Assembly: GCF_014066305.1 (NCBI RefSeq)
Contig: NW_023501112.1
Span: forward strand, 92,501-156,500
Length of the DNA stretch: 64,000 bases
Reading direction: 5' to 3'
DNA from: Letharia columbiana
Lineage: Eukaryota > Ascomycota > Lecanoromycetes > Lecanorales > Parmeliaceae
Shown here piece by piece: positions 43,308-53,692 of the stretch (position 1 is its first letter; each line of letters starts with the position of its first letter). Made by a program: the position numbers and the translations under genes. The notes beneath the pieces are model-generated. The model did no database searches and was not told where the DNA came from. It saw only the letters and a list, made by a program, of their open reading frames with translations.

Positions 43308-45164
43308 TGTCGTACGACCTTGAATGTAAGCAGTTCAACCGGGTAAGATTTTGATATCTCACTGCTTCTACACTGTGTGTGAAAGCTATCAGTCTCATGC
43401 ACAGAGTTGTTGGATGGAGAAGAAATTCTTCGTCCTACGAAGGGGTCTTATATCTTAGCCGTGAGTCACTCGCTACCAAGACAATGGTGAACGTACGGCA
43501 TTCTCCCTCACCATGGCAGGCTCTTAGAAGTCACTGGAGGGTAAGAAATCTTTCATCTCACGCCACAGATTGCTCTCATATCGGCCCTTGGCATGCTTTG
43601 ACTCACTTAAATTGCTCGCTTTCCTCTCATCCGGGAGTTCTAGGCTGTTATTTTCAGGTTTGAGGCCTTGCCAAGGAGTTGTGTTACCGTCTCGAGTGTT
43701 CGATGTCCTTGGCATCATGTCAAAATGTGCTCAAAACGTCCTTGCGTGGCATTGTCAAACTCCGACAGAGCTTCACGTGATTCTCATATGTGCGTCTTAT
43801 GAGAAGGTACTCATGGTCATGCTGCACTTCATGGAGACACTGATGTGTTTATGTGACTTCTTCCAATGCAATTCTCAGTTCGAGGCTGGCTAAGGCGGCG
43901 TGTCGAGATATGGCTCAATTCTTGGCGTTCCCCCTTTCTTCAATCCAAGGTACTGAGCACATCAGCAGTGATCAAAATTTCTCTTAATTACTTTGCTGCC
44001 TGCTCTCTACCCATCTACGAAGGCTGGCAACGGATCACCTGTCGTGGTGGCTACAACCCTCGAGTTCCTGCCTTCGAGTCTGTCGCCTGTTTAGTGGCGT
44101 TGGGTTACTCGTGCTGTTGGGCGTAAATATGTCGGCGTGGCGGTTTGGGTTTTTATTGGGTGTGATCGGATCTGTCCACGGTTAGGAAATGGTAATACGC
44201 GGATGGGGTTAGTCCCCTATTGTTTATTACGGCCTTCGTATACCCCCATATATCTTCCTAATATTAGCCGCCCTCGTGTGTTTAATTGTATAGGTTTTTA
44301 AATCTAATTATTTTAATACCTTTGGGGTTTGTTTGTTCTTTGCAGTTTCCGTTATGTTATGTTGTGTGTTTAGGTTGGTGTATGGTTTGCGGCGACCCCC
44401 TACCCATCTACGAAACCTGGGCGCCAGGATGAGATTTAAAGCCTGAAGTTTTCTTGGAAGTAGTCAAAAGGACCGTATCTGCTTCGAGCTAGAAAACATA
44501 CTAGGAGTCCAGTCCCTGTAGTCTAAATGCCTTCCTTCAGTGCTGTGCAAGCACAGCTCTGATTTATATCCTACGCCAAGAGCCTTGACATGAACTCATG
44601 TGAATGTTCATATCTTTGCTCTATTGCTCTCACAAACCCTCAATGAACCTGTCCCTTCCACGGCGACATCACACAATGTCTCCTTTCTGTGGTATCTATG
44701 CATACTCACGTATCCCGTTCTTTCGAAGATGTGGGCCGCCAATCTAATGGCCGATTCAGAATGGATTGATGCCATCAATGTGTCATGGCGTGTACGGTAC
44801 CCCTTTCTGTCTGGCTGATTTGCATATACCCTTAGCATGAAATCAGGTCATGGCTTGGCTTTTTCGCCTCAACGTTCATTTTGTTGACGGTGGCAGCGTC
44901 GTCCATACCACTCAGTCCCTACATGGCGCTGAACCCGCTCATGCTGCTTTGGTGATCTCGTGGGTAGTAGTCACGTTTCAAGTTCCATCCTCCTCGAATG
45001 CAGGCTGTTCTATTAGGCAATATGTCGACATCTCAATTTCATCCGGAGTGCGATGCATCCCACACCTCCATCCCTTCCCCTCCCCTTCCCTTCCATTCGT
45101 ACAATCAAGCGGACCCTTTCGCCATATTGTAGCTGCAAGCAGTACCGCTCTCCATATTCAACGT
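43308..45164. other. Intergenic, no supported gene
   Basis: A stretch at about 44210-44330 is locally richer in A/T. Frames of up to 115 codons occur but none resembles a known protein or shows splice-consistent extension. Confidence 0.45.
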
Positions 45165-45899
45165 CTAAGGTCGATCTCCGATCCACGAATCCAGTAGATC
45201 CCGGGGAGCATCCCGGACGAGGACGTGCACATGCTCCAAACCCCGAACGCTTTGCAGCCCGGTCCAATTTCTGAACCAGAGCACTCGACCATGCTGACGG
45301 TCAGAGTCCCCAGCGACATCCTCCTTTGATCGTTGAGAGCTCAGAGGTTCGACGAAAGTCCTCTGCACGAATCGTTCAACCAAGGCAGCCGATTCCGGTC
45401 TCAGGTAGCCTTCCGGCTTCTGCTCCGCTATGCGGACCTTAGACCAGATAACGATATGCGTGACGTCGGAAGTAAACCCATAGGGCCAATCATTTAGCAG
45501 GATTTTGTAGTCGTTGGGGTCAGTAAATGGGACGGTATTGTTGCACTGAAACGATGGACTCTCTCCATTCACCAAGGGTAGAGCCTTCCAATATAGTCGC
45601 TCGCTAAGTATGAATGCAGTGATAGAACCGTACGTATTCTTTGTCTGGTTCGTCCATTTAATATAGCGGCGTAGGTGTGAGGGTTTCCGCTTCAGTATTG
45701 CGAGGTTGTTGGTCGCTGCGACAGGGTGAAGAATTGGGAATCAGACAGGCTCACTCGAGGAAGATACATGTATACTACCTATGATATCTATGAGATCGTC
45801 CCAGTCGTGTGGCTTGAAATTCTCATCTCCTCCTGCCAGGTTCTCTCGATCGGTTGGTGTGAGCCCGGGGAATGAGCCAAGCTCAACATCGTCTGCCAT
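45165..45899 (-). CDS. GIG1: GIG1-family (N-acetylglucosamine-induced protein 1, DUF3605) protein
   Basis: Exons 45779-45899 and 45165-45715, separated by a 63-base intron (GTAGTA...CGCAG), give 223 aa. The splice joins DWDDLIDIIA to TNNLAILKRKPSHLRRYIKW. Family motifs are YGSITAFILSERLYW, TDPNDYKILLNDWPYGF, HIVIWSK and, towards the end, RVLWFRNWTGLQSVRGLEHV. GIG1 was described in Candida as induced by N-acetylglucosamine; its biochemical role is unclear. No membrane span or signal. It stands head to head with SLC1, 390 bases between start codons. Confidence 0.88.
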
Positions 45900-46289
45900 C
45901 TTTCAGATTGGCGGATGGTGGTATCCCTCAAAGTATTCTAGAACAAGCAAAAAGCAAAGGGACCGATTGTATGCGAAGAGATAGATGATCTCGTGACTGT
46001 CTCATTGACTGCATTTAGCCGAGGGCGGGTAGACCTGCGTCTCAACAATTGTATCACGCTCCACTTTCAAATCACATTCACCACGTCACGCAGCCCCAAT
46101 CCCTTCATATTTACCATCTCTTCCTTATCACAAACATGGAGTTACGGTCCTAGAAGCCAGAGTCTACCTTTCCCACCTAAGACGCCTGCGGACCGTCCAA
46201 TTCCTCCTCCTCCTCCAATCCCTACGCCCACAAAGCACACAACCCCCACGATCCCCTCAAGCCACCTCTCTACAATTCCCTCCGCAGCA
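45900..46289. promoter_or_regulatory. Bidirectional promoter region between GIG1 and SLC1
   Basis: The 390 bases between divergent starts include C/T-rich runs (cctcctcctcctccaatccc at about 46203) just ahead of SLC1, a common feature of fungal core promoters. The SLC1 reading frame stays open upstream to a GTG at 45993, but the run of Pro codons there has no counterpart in the family. Confidence 0.5.
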
Positions 46290-47304
46290 ATGCACACAAT
46301 ACTCATGGTCCTCCTCCGCCTCCTCGCCTTCTACCTCGGCCTCACAACCACCTTCTTCACCCTCTCCTACTTCTCCGTCCCCACAGCATCCTTCTACGCT
46401 CGCCTCCTCGCCTCCTACGGCTGCTTACTCCTCTGCGCTACCTACGGCGTCTTCGCCTCCGTCGCCCTGCGTCTATTCGGCAAGCACCGAATCAGCCAAT
46501 GGACCGTCGCGCGCGCGTTCAGCTACACCATGGCGCTGACCACGGGCATCCATTTCGAAATCGTCTCCGGGGCGGAGTACCTGAACACGAGACCGTGCGT
46601 GCTGATCGGGAACCACCAGTCCGAACTCGACGTCCTCCTCCTCGGCGCCATCTTTCCCCCATACTGCAGCGTGACGGCCAAGCGCTCCCTCCGCCTCGTG
46701 CCCTTGCTCGGCTGGTTCATGGCGCTCTCCGGCACCGTGTTCATCGATCGCTCCAACTCCGCCTCCGCGCACGCGGCGTTCGATAAAGCGGCCGCGGAGA
46801 TGCGGAAGGAGAGGCAGAGCGTTTTCATCTTCCCGGAGGGCACGAGGAGTTATGCCGAGGGGCCGGAGATGGGGGCGTTCAAGAAGGGCGCGTTTCATTT
46901 GGCGGTGAAAGCCGGGGTGGATATCGTACCGGTTGTGGCGGGGAATTATTGGGGCGTGCTGAGTGTGAAGGAGCAGAGATTTAGGAGTGGGAGAATACCG
47001 GTCAAGGGTGAGTTGGGCGCCGTCTACTACCTACGATTTTACTTTGTGCGCTTCGAGGACCCAACGGAGGAGGTTTGCTGATCTGGCTGTGATAGTACTA
47101 CCGCCGATACCAACAGCCCACCTCACAGCGGCCGATGTTGAAGAATTGACACGGACGACGCGGGAGAAAATGCTGAAAGAGCTCGTGGCGTTGACCGAGA
47201 GTCCGATGGGCCAGAAAGCTACAAAGGCTCATGTCGAAGCGGGAGAGGAAGATCTCGCAAGACTGGCGACACCAACTGCGATGGCTAGTGGTCTTGAGCG
47301 GTAG
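46290..47304 (+). CDS. SLC1: 1-acyl-sn-glycerol-3-phosphate acyltransferase (lysophosphatidate acyltransferase)
   Basis: Exons 46290-47007 and 47096-47304 with an 88-base intron (GTGAGT...GATAG) give 308 aa, the usual length. The N-terminus has two hydrophobic segments (residues ~1-22 and ~30-60). Motif I is IGNHQSELDVLLLG (H-x4-D), motif II TVFIDRSN, motif III FIFPEGTRSYAEGP and motif IV VDIVPVVAGNYWG. The second exon starts within VLPPIPTAHLTAADVEEL. It acylates lysophosphatidate to phosphatidate in the ER, the step before all glycerolipids. The coding DNA is notably GC-rich at third positions. Confidence 0.93.
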
Positions 47305-47956
47305 CTGGGCGAACCTGCAAAGATGAGAAGGGGAGTAATGAGGAGGTGAAGCGAGAAGAGCAGACCAGAGGTCGTGAAATCACGAAATCTGTGTGCTTGT
47401 ATAGGCCCGTGAGATTTGGGTAGAATATGAGGCTGTGGATGTCGGACGTATCGCAGCGGTATGGGAAGACGAGCCAGGAGACGGGAATACCCCTCTCCGC
47501 TGGACTGGAGAAAACGCCGGCTCCCCCGTGTGGATGATAAGATTGGAGGGCGGAAGCCTCGAATCCTTTGCTCCGCTCAAGCATGGTAGCTGGAAGGCCA
47601 AGGGGGGAAAAGCGGACAATTCCCCGTTGACTTAGAAAGCTGAAGACAAGATACCCAGCGGGAACACGAAATTGTTTATTCTTTTTCGCTTCTGTTCCAT
47701 CAAAGATTGGATCGTGAGTCTGCTCGAACTTGATCGAGTATTGCATGAGTAGTGTCTTGCACTATGGTACAACCCCAAACGCTCATTACCCAACGCCACG
47801 CTTCATGCGGTCAGCTATCTCACATGTCTTCGGTCGCCCATGCTATTAGGGGAAGGCACTTCTACGCCCTTTATTCACGAATGCAACGCCACCCTGATGC
47901 ATGTCCTGCTCTCTGCCCAAAATCATCGATCATATCTCTCAGCTGCGTCGTTACGA
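47305..47956. other. Convergent 3' intergenic space
   Basis: 652 bases between the stops of SLC1 and CDC27. No gene seen. Confidence 0.55.
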
Positions 47957-50618
47957 TCACATATCCTCGTCGTCATCGTCATCTTCCATCTGCTCCATCG
48001 CTTCTTTGATGTAATGTGAAGCCTAGAACGAGGTTAGTGACCATCTCCCACAAGTCCTAAAAATAAAGACTCACCTTTGGGTCCAAATTCAATGCCATAG
48101 TGAAATGCCTGATTGCACTTCCCTTCTGCCTCAGCTGCTTGTAAGCCCTACCTAGCAAGAAATGCACGTTGGCCTCATCCGGCGCAATGTCCTTCAGAAC
48201 CCGCAACTCCACCAGCGCCCGCTCAGGCTCCTGCAACGTCATCAGTACCCTTGCCTTCTTGAACCGACATAGAGCACTCTTCTCTGACAGCTCGCATGCT
48301 CGGGTATACTGTATCAGTGCGGCTTTGGGATTCTTCAACTTCTCGAGTACCAGGCCGATGCAGCAGACGAGAACGGCGTTGGTGGGGTTGATTGAAGCTG
48401 CGGTGCGGTAGTGTTGTTCCGCAAAGGCGTATTTGCCTTGCTTCTCGAAGACTTTACCCAGACCGTACCAGGCGTTGTAGTGGCGGTTTTCGGCAGCGAT
48501 GGAGGAGCGGTAGGCGGAGAGTGCTTTGTCGTATTCTTCATTCGCCACATGCTCATGACCTTGGAGAGTGAAGGCGTAAGCGAATTTGGGATCAAGTTGG
48601 GTGGCGCGTTTGAAGCACTTGAGAGCCTGGTCATGATCGCGTTGGAGTGAGAAGCTGTTGCCAACCGCACACCAGGCTTGGGGAGAGTTGCGGTCGATGT
48701 CGATGATTTCGTGGGCAAGAAAGGCGAGGTCAATGTCATTTTTGAGATGCCAGAGGGTAGTGGAGTATACCTCCATGTCTTCGAGGCGGGATGGAGCCAT
48801 GGCTTTAATTCGGGTAAATGTCTTTTCGGCTTCCGAGTAGGATGCTTGCTCATAATAAGCGCGGCCAATCTGAGCGAGCACCCAGGGGGTGTCTCTCTGG
48901 CTTGGAGAAATCGAATTGAAGCATCGTAGTGCATCCTGGCACTGGTAATGGCTAAGAGCGAAGTAGCCGCTTCCAAGCTTCATGAACAGGTCCAGAAGCT
49001 GTTGGAGGCCTTCGAACTCCTTCACCTTCTCATTCACTATAGGCTTCTGCGCGGCGGCAGGGACTCCAGAATGTGCAATGGGCCGCTGCTCCTTGCCGTC
49101 AATGTCCATCGGGTCGCCATGTTTTCGGTTTCCGCTGACAACACGCCCAACATTGAAGGTGTTCGCGCTTCTGCCTTTCGTGCCGGTTGCCTTCGCCTTC
49201 TTGAGCTCCCTGCCTTCTTTCGCGCCGATGCTGCCCGTAGAAGCCGCAAATCTGCCGCTTTGCGTTCTCATATGATTAAAAAGCCGTTGGCTTCGTCTCT
49301 GAGGTGCTCCTGGATCATTGGATGTGTCAGCTTCCGGCCGGGAACCGGCTGCTGTTGCTTGCGGAGCCTTGCCCGAAACTGTCCTTTTCAAATCACCAGC
49401 ACCGTAGCTCGTTGTCGATGATCTGCTCATTGTAGCATTGTCTTGATCTCCAGAATCGCCCTTACTCCTCGACTTCGATCTTACTGTCGAACTCGAACGC
49501 ATCTTTGGAGGGGCATCAATGCTGAAATCCATACCGAGCCCAGGCAAAGTCCGCTCTTTTCTGGGTGGTGCCAATGGTGGCTCAGTCGATATCGGAGCAG
49601 CTGCAGCACGACCACCGATCTCTTTCCCCAAGAATATTGATTCTTCCACGCCTCCGGTTGGACCCGTAGGAGTGTCAAATATCTGGGGATCTGGACGGAT
49701 GATTGGCTCTATTGGCGTCACATTATTCTTTTTGCTATTGAACTTTTCGAACAACGCCAAGCTACCAGCGTTGTTGCGAACGTCCCCATTTATACGATTC
49801 TTGGATATGCTGAACGGATCGTTGCTTGAAGGTGGTTGGTTGGCGGTATTTACATTGACTTGTGATTGTGAAAGAGCATTTGAAGGCGGAGACTCGTCGA
49901 GTACTCCTAAAGGTGTCTCTTCGTTCGTCGAGCTCGACAATATACTCATCATCTCTGGAGTCATCTTGAAGATATTCGGCATCCGGATGTTGACTCCTTC
50001 ATTGGGTCAGCAATACTTCCGCATCCCTCCTCGGAGCCACGTACCTAAAACGCAAAGCCCAAGGAACGCATCCCACATGAAGGGATTCAGCTTCAATGCC
50101 TCGGCGTAGCATTCTATAGCTTTATTCGCATCACAATGGGCTTGCCATAATTTGCCTTGCAGACACAAAATTGCCGCCGCATCTGGTAAATGTTGTCTTC
50201 GTGTGTCTGTGTGTTTGCCTGTGGCGTTCAAAGGTCAGCACCTGCCCCCTACGTTCGAACGGGCCTTCCCCATAGACGTACCCCAGCTGTTCCTGGCTGA
50301 CCACAATCCTTTACTCCGGTCTATAGCTGTCACACCTTCCACGTATCTCTCCAAGCCCAAGCATGCTTGCGCAAAGACGTAGGAGCATCCCAGATGTGTC
50401 CCTCTCGACCCAGAGTTCCTACTGCTATCGTATGCCGCCTTCAGTTGTCCCAGCCGTAGATGGCATAGTGCTAGCAGGTATGCAGCTTCTGAGGACCTCG
50501 GCTCGTATGCATGCAGTCGGCCTGCGAGGAAGAGAGCGTTTCGTAGGAGGTTGCAGTCTAAGTGATAATAGATAAGCTGTCGCAGTTGGCTGATCATATA
50601 AGGGTTCGGGGGAGGCAT
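47957..50618 (-). CDS. CDC27: Anaphase-promoting complex subunit Cdc27/BimA (APC3)
   Basis: Four exons: 50282-50618, 50045-50218, 48075-49996 and 47957-48022, introns of 63, 48 and 52 bp, about 832 aa. Met at 50618 precedes SQLRQLIYYHLDCNLLRNAL, the start of BimA proteins; a Met at 50633 is possible. The N-terminal TPRs (YEPRSSEAAYLLALCHLRLG, FAQACLGL) are followed by NPFMWDAFLGLC and VNIRMPNIFKM. A Ser/Thr-rich disordered region covers residues ~190-470. About nine TPRs follow (for example AWYGLGKVFEKQGKYAFAEQ) to the end. The last exon adds ASHYIKEAMEQMEDDDDDED, an acidic tail. It is a scaffold of the APC/C ubiquitin ligase in the nucleus and binds the IR tails of activators. It shares a 571-base divergent region with the TMEM208 gene. 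Confidence 0.95.
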
Positions 50619-51189
50619 CTTGTAGGAGGTCATATAGTTAGAGTTCTTGTGAGGAGTCGAAGAGGGTGTCGCCAGTCTTTGGTGGGATCGAAGTGATGTT
50701 CGTAATAAGTGTTAAGGTGGATGGTAGGCCTCCAGGGCGGCCTTTCAACTGAGGGTATCCTAGGAATAGTGTAGGATTGCTGCGGACCACCTATACCGTC
50801 ATGCGAAGACTTCCATATCCAAGAGGGCGTAACTGCTGTCTGGATTGTCGAAGGAGGGACCTTCCGTTCGAGGTACTGATCTGGTAGCAGGAAATGGCTT
50901 TGTTACTGAGAATTATACGCTGTGTCTGTTCAACACCAAAAGCACTGACACGGCAAACCCGAAGACTCGAAGTAAATATGCTTTAGAGGCGAAGAGCATT
51001 CTTGGCTAGCTATATCTTGTTTCTGGCGTTGTGAAGCTGTTCATTTGCGATGAGCATTTACAAGAACGTGATGTTTTGACGGCCTGCAGGCGCTAAATGT
51101 CAGCCCTACGGCGAAAAGTTGCTACCGACAACCAACCACGGTTGACACTATATCTATCATTGCTAATTCATCAGTGACACTTCTCGACA
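50619..51189. promoter_or_regulatory. Divergent promoter region between CDC27 and the TMEM208 gene
   Basis: 571 bases without coding evidence. It must contain both promoters. I could not pick out a specific element. Confidence 0.45.
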
Positions 51190-51784
51190 ATGGCACAGGT
51201 ACGATCTGACTTACTGTAATTGAGTGCGGGTACCATGCTGACACATCCACCAGAAAGCAGCGAAGCAGCTCGCCGCGCGCAACACCACCAAGCTCAACCA
51301 AACACATCTAATCTCCCTGGGAAACAACGTCTTCTTCCTCCTGATGCGCCTACTTGTCTACCGCTCCACCTATACACGTAATACACTCCTCCTCTGGATT
51401 CTCCTCTCACTTCCCGCTTGGGTCGTCGAATTCTGGCTTGAGCAGATAGGGCGCCCCACATACGCCGAGAATGGGGAGCTGAAGAAATCCGGAGAAGATC
51501 TCGAGGCGAAAGGATTGACAGATTTCATGTGGGATTTGATATATTGGACATGGGCATGTATCACAGCTGCGGCAATGGTTGGGAATAAGGCTTGGTGGAT
51601 GTACGCTGTGGTGCCGGTCTATTCGGTGTGGGTCGCTTCGACTACGGTGATGGGATTGAGGAAGGGTATGGCGGGAATGGCTGGACAAGGTGATGATAGT
51701 GCACAAGCAGCAGACGCTGGTGGAGATAGCAAGAGGCAGAAAAAGCTGGAGAAGAGGGGAGCTCAGAAGGTGCAATATCGATGA
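51190..51784 (+). CDS. SND2: TMEM208/Snd2 family ER membrane protein
   Basis: Exon 1 is only 9 bases (51190-51198, Met-Ala-Gln), then a 55-base intron (GTACGA...ACCAG), then 51254-51784; 179 aa. Splicing gives MAQKAAKQLAARNTTKLNQT followed by HLISLGNNVFFLLMRLLVYR, typical of the family. Membrane segments are at about residues 30-45, 50-67 (NTLLLWILLSLPAWVVEFWL) and 100-140 (DLIYWTWACITAAAMVGNK, MYAVVPVYSVWVAS). The tail is Lys-rich (KRQKKLEKR). In yeast Snd2/Env10 belongs to the SRP-independent targeting route to the ER. Family assignment rests on the N-terminal motif and topology. Confidence 0.87.
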
Positions 51785-52065
51785 TGCATTTCTCTACATC
51801 AAGAGTTGCCAGTTGATGGCCACTCTATATGTGATATACTGTGATTTGTGCGACTAGCTGCTCGATTCGATACCCCTCGTTGGTTATGGCATGAGAGTAA
51901 GGCTTCTTGAAGAAATGAAGCTCGTGCGGGCTTGGCCAGCGCCAACGCAGCAAGGGAGCATGCAGGTCTATGCGCTTCCCCCACCCAAACGCCTCAAAGA
52001 CATACAACAGCAGGTTTGAAACTGGGTATATATCGCCGGGCGGGACTGGAGACCGGCAAAGGGTA
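51785..52065. other. Convergent 3' intergenic space
   Basis: 281 bases between the stops of SND2 and CBR1; nothing else visible. Confidence 0.55.
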
Positions 52066-53006
52066 TCAAAAGCAGAAGACTTGATCGCCCAACTTGCTGA
52101 CGGGCCTTGGCTTCTCGTAGCCTAATGAGTCGGTTGCTTTCTTCATGGCACTGATCATTGGTGGAGGTCCGCAGAGGAGGAGCTTCATATCAGGGCTTGG
52201 AGGAGGCAGTTTAGCCTATGCTCTGTCAGCTAATTGCAGGTACATAGTCTGCCGTATTTGAGCCCTACCTTAATCATGTCTGGCGTGCAGAATCCGACAC
52301 CGCCATCCCATTCTTCCGGAGGACTGTTAAGGACGTAATATACCCTGAAATGAGGATCCTCCTTTGCCAGAGCATCCAGGTCCTCTTTCAACAGAATATC
52401 TTCGTAGTTGACGTTTGCAAAAATGAGGTCAACCTCTGTAGTGTCGCTTCCCCCATTCCTGGGTCTCCCCCTAACAATAGCTCTGATTATCTGCAGCATC
52501 GGCGTGATCCCAGTCCCACCAGCGATCATGCCGAAATGCTTGACCAGTCCTGGTGCGTATACCATAGCACCCTTGGGGCCCCTGACCTTCATGGTGTCTC
52601 CAATGTTGAGAGTTCCCATGTGTTTCGAAATGTTTCCCTGGGGGTATGATTTTATAAGGAGGTCAAAGTAGCCGAGATTCTCGTCGGAGGAGATAGGTGT
52701 GTAGGAGCGTATGACTTCTTTAGATTGGCCATTCACATCAAGGGTAGCTGCAACGGACATGTGTTGGCCAATCGGGAGACCAAGGATTTGTGTAGGAGTT
52801 GGAAGGCTGAATCGGTAGCTGCGAAGCGTCAACAGATGTCCCGCATGGTGCACAGAGTAAGGATATTACATTGCCACGTTGTGCGAGAGTACTGTCTTCT
52901 CCTTCAGAGGAAAATCCTGAAAAACATCTGGCTTGAGTGCGTTCGTGGCCATCATTTTCTCGGGCATGGGGGCCAGCTCTGGGGCTTTGATATGAGTCAA
53001 CGTTAG

Positions 53007-53049
<43 letters not shown>

Positions 53050-53246
53050 AATGATCCCGTAACGAGAAGGCATAGCTAACCGGCACTGTATATCTTCCAT
53101 GCTCCTAGTACCAGCGACACAGCTATTGCAAAAGGAAGCCACTCAAATTTGACAATGCCCACACCGAGTATCAGCAGGCTAGAGGGTATGTAGACGCCAT
53201 TAATGAATTGCGAGGAGAGGAGAGAGGATTGCTGAGTCTGAGACAT
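52066..53246 (-). CDS. CBR1: NADH-cytochrome b5 reductase, membrane anchored
   Basis: Four exons: 53081-53246, 52870-52984, 52269-52818 and 52066-52215, introns of 96, 51 and 53 bp, 326 aa. Exon 1 gives [20 protein letters not shown] and a hydrophobic anchor to about residue 52. The splices restore [20 protein letters not shown], then [20 protein letters not shown]. The FAD-binding motif is IRSYTPIS, the NADH site GTGITPMLQ, and the last exon has [15 protein letters not shown] and ends VFCF. It passes electrons from NADH to cytochrome b5 for desaturases and sterol enzymes at the ER or outer mitochondrial membrane. The first intron contains a long CT/AG microsatellite next to its acceptor. An upstream in-frame Met at 53363 is less likely. 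Confidence 0.93.
53009..53049. repeat. (CT)n microsatellite inside the first CBR1 intron
   Basis: About 40 bases of CT repeat on the plus strand, so GA on the coding strand, placed 25 bases before the AG acceptor at 52985. A purine repeat there is unlike the usual pyrimidine tract. Confidence 0.9.
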
Positions 53247-53692
53247 AGCTGACGAATATGAACCTTGAGTCCAATATCCAACAATCCTGATTGAGGGGAA
53301 GCGCCCGCTGTGAACAATCAAAAAATGAAGAGGAATTGTCGAGATCTCTGCATTAAGGTCCATTTTGATGAATTAATCCGGACTCCGGCGTTAGTCCTAT
53401 CGTAGCATCCCAGGTCAACACTTCCTGTTAGCTATCCATAAGGGTTCCAGATTAAACCCTCGAAAGGAGCTTTGGGGTTGGGAGGAAGCTTATGAAGATT
53501 TGGGAGTCCTTGCGCAGTTTAGGTTAATTAAGCCATGAACAACCTTTCGGTCATTAAATACAATCAGGGTCTATGTCGTCCACCGAATATACAACGCCAG
53601 TCATCCCCCACAAAACATTGAAGACGCACATAAAGGTTCTTTTAAACAAGCCAATGTACAGCTGTGCAAAATGTGTACTCCTCCAACCAAAA
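53247..53692. other. Intergenic between CBR1 and ACC1 (tandem, both minus)
   Basis: 446 bases. It holds the promoter of CBR1 and the 3' end of ACC1. No gene seen. Confidence 0.55.

Noticed and set aside
45993..46289. Extension of SLC1 upstream by 99 codons from a GTG
   Set aside because: It lacks ATG, is Pro-rich and C/T-biased, and the family starts with the hydrophobic segment at the Met at 46290.
46473..46898. 141-codon minus-strand frame within SLC1
   Set aside because: It is an antisense shadow of GC-rich coding DNA.
38391..47304. TAZ1 and SLC1 as a lipid-acyltransferase cluster
   Set aside because: They are 7 kb apart on opposite strands with unrelated genes between them; chance proximity is enough.
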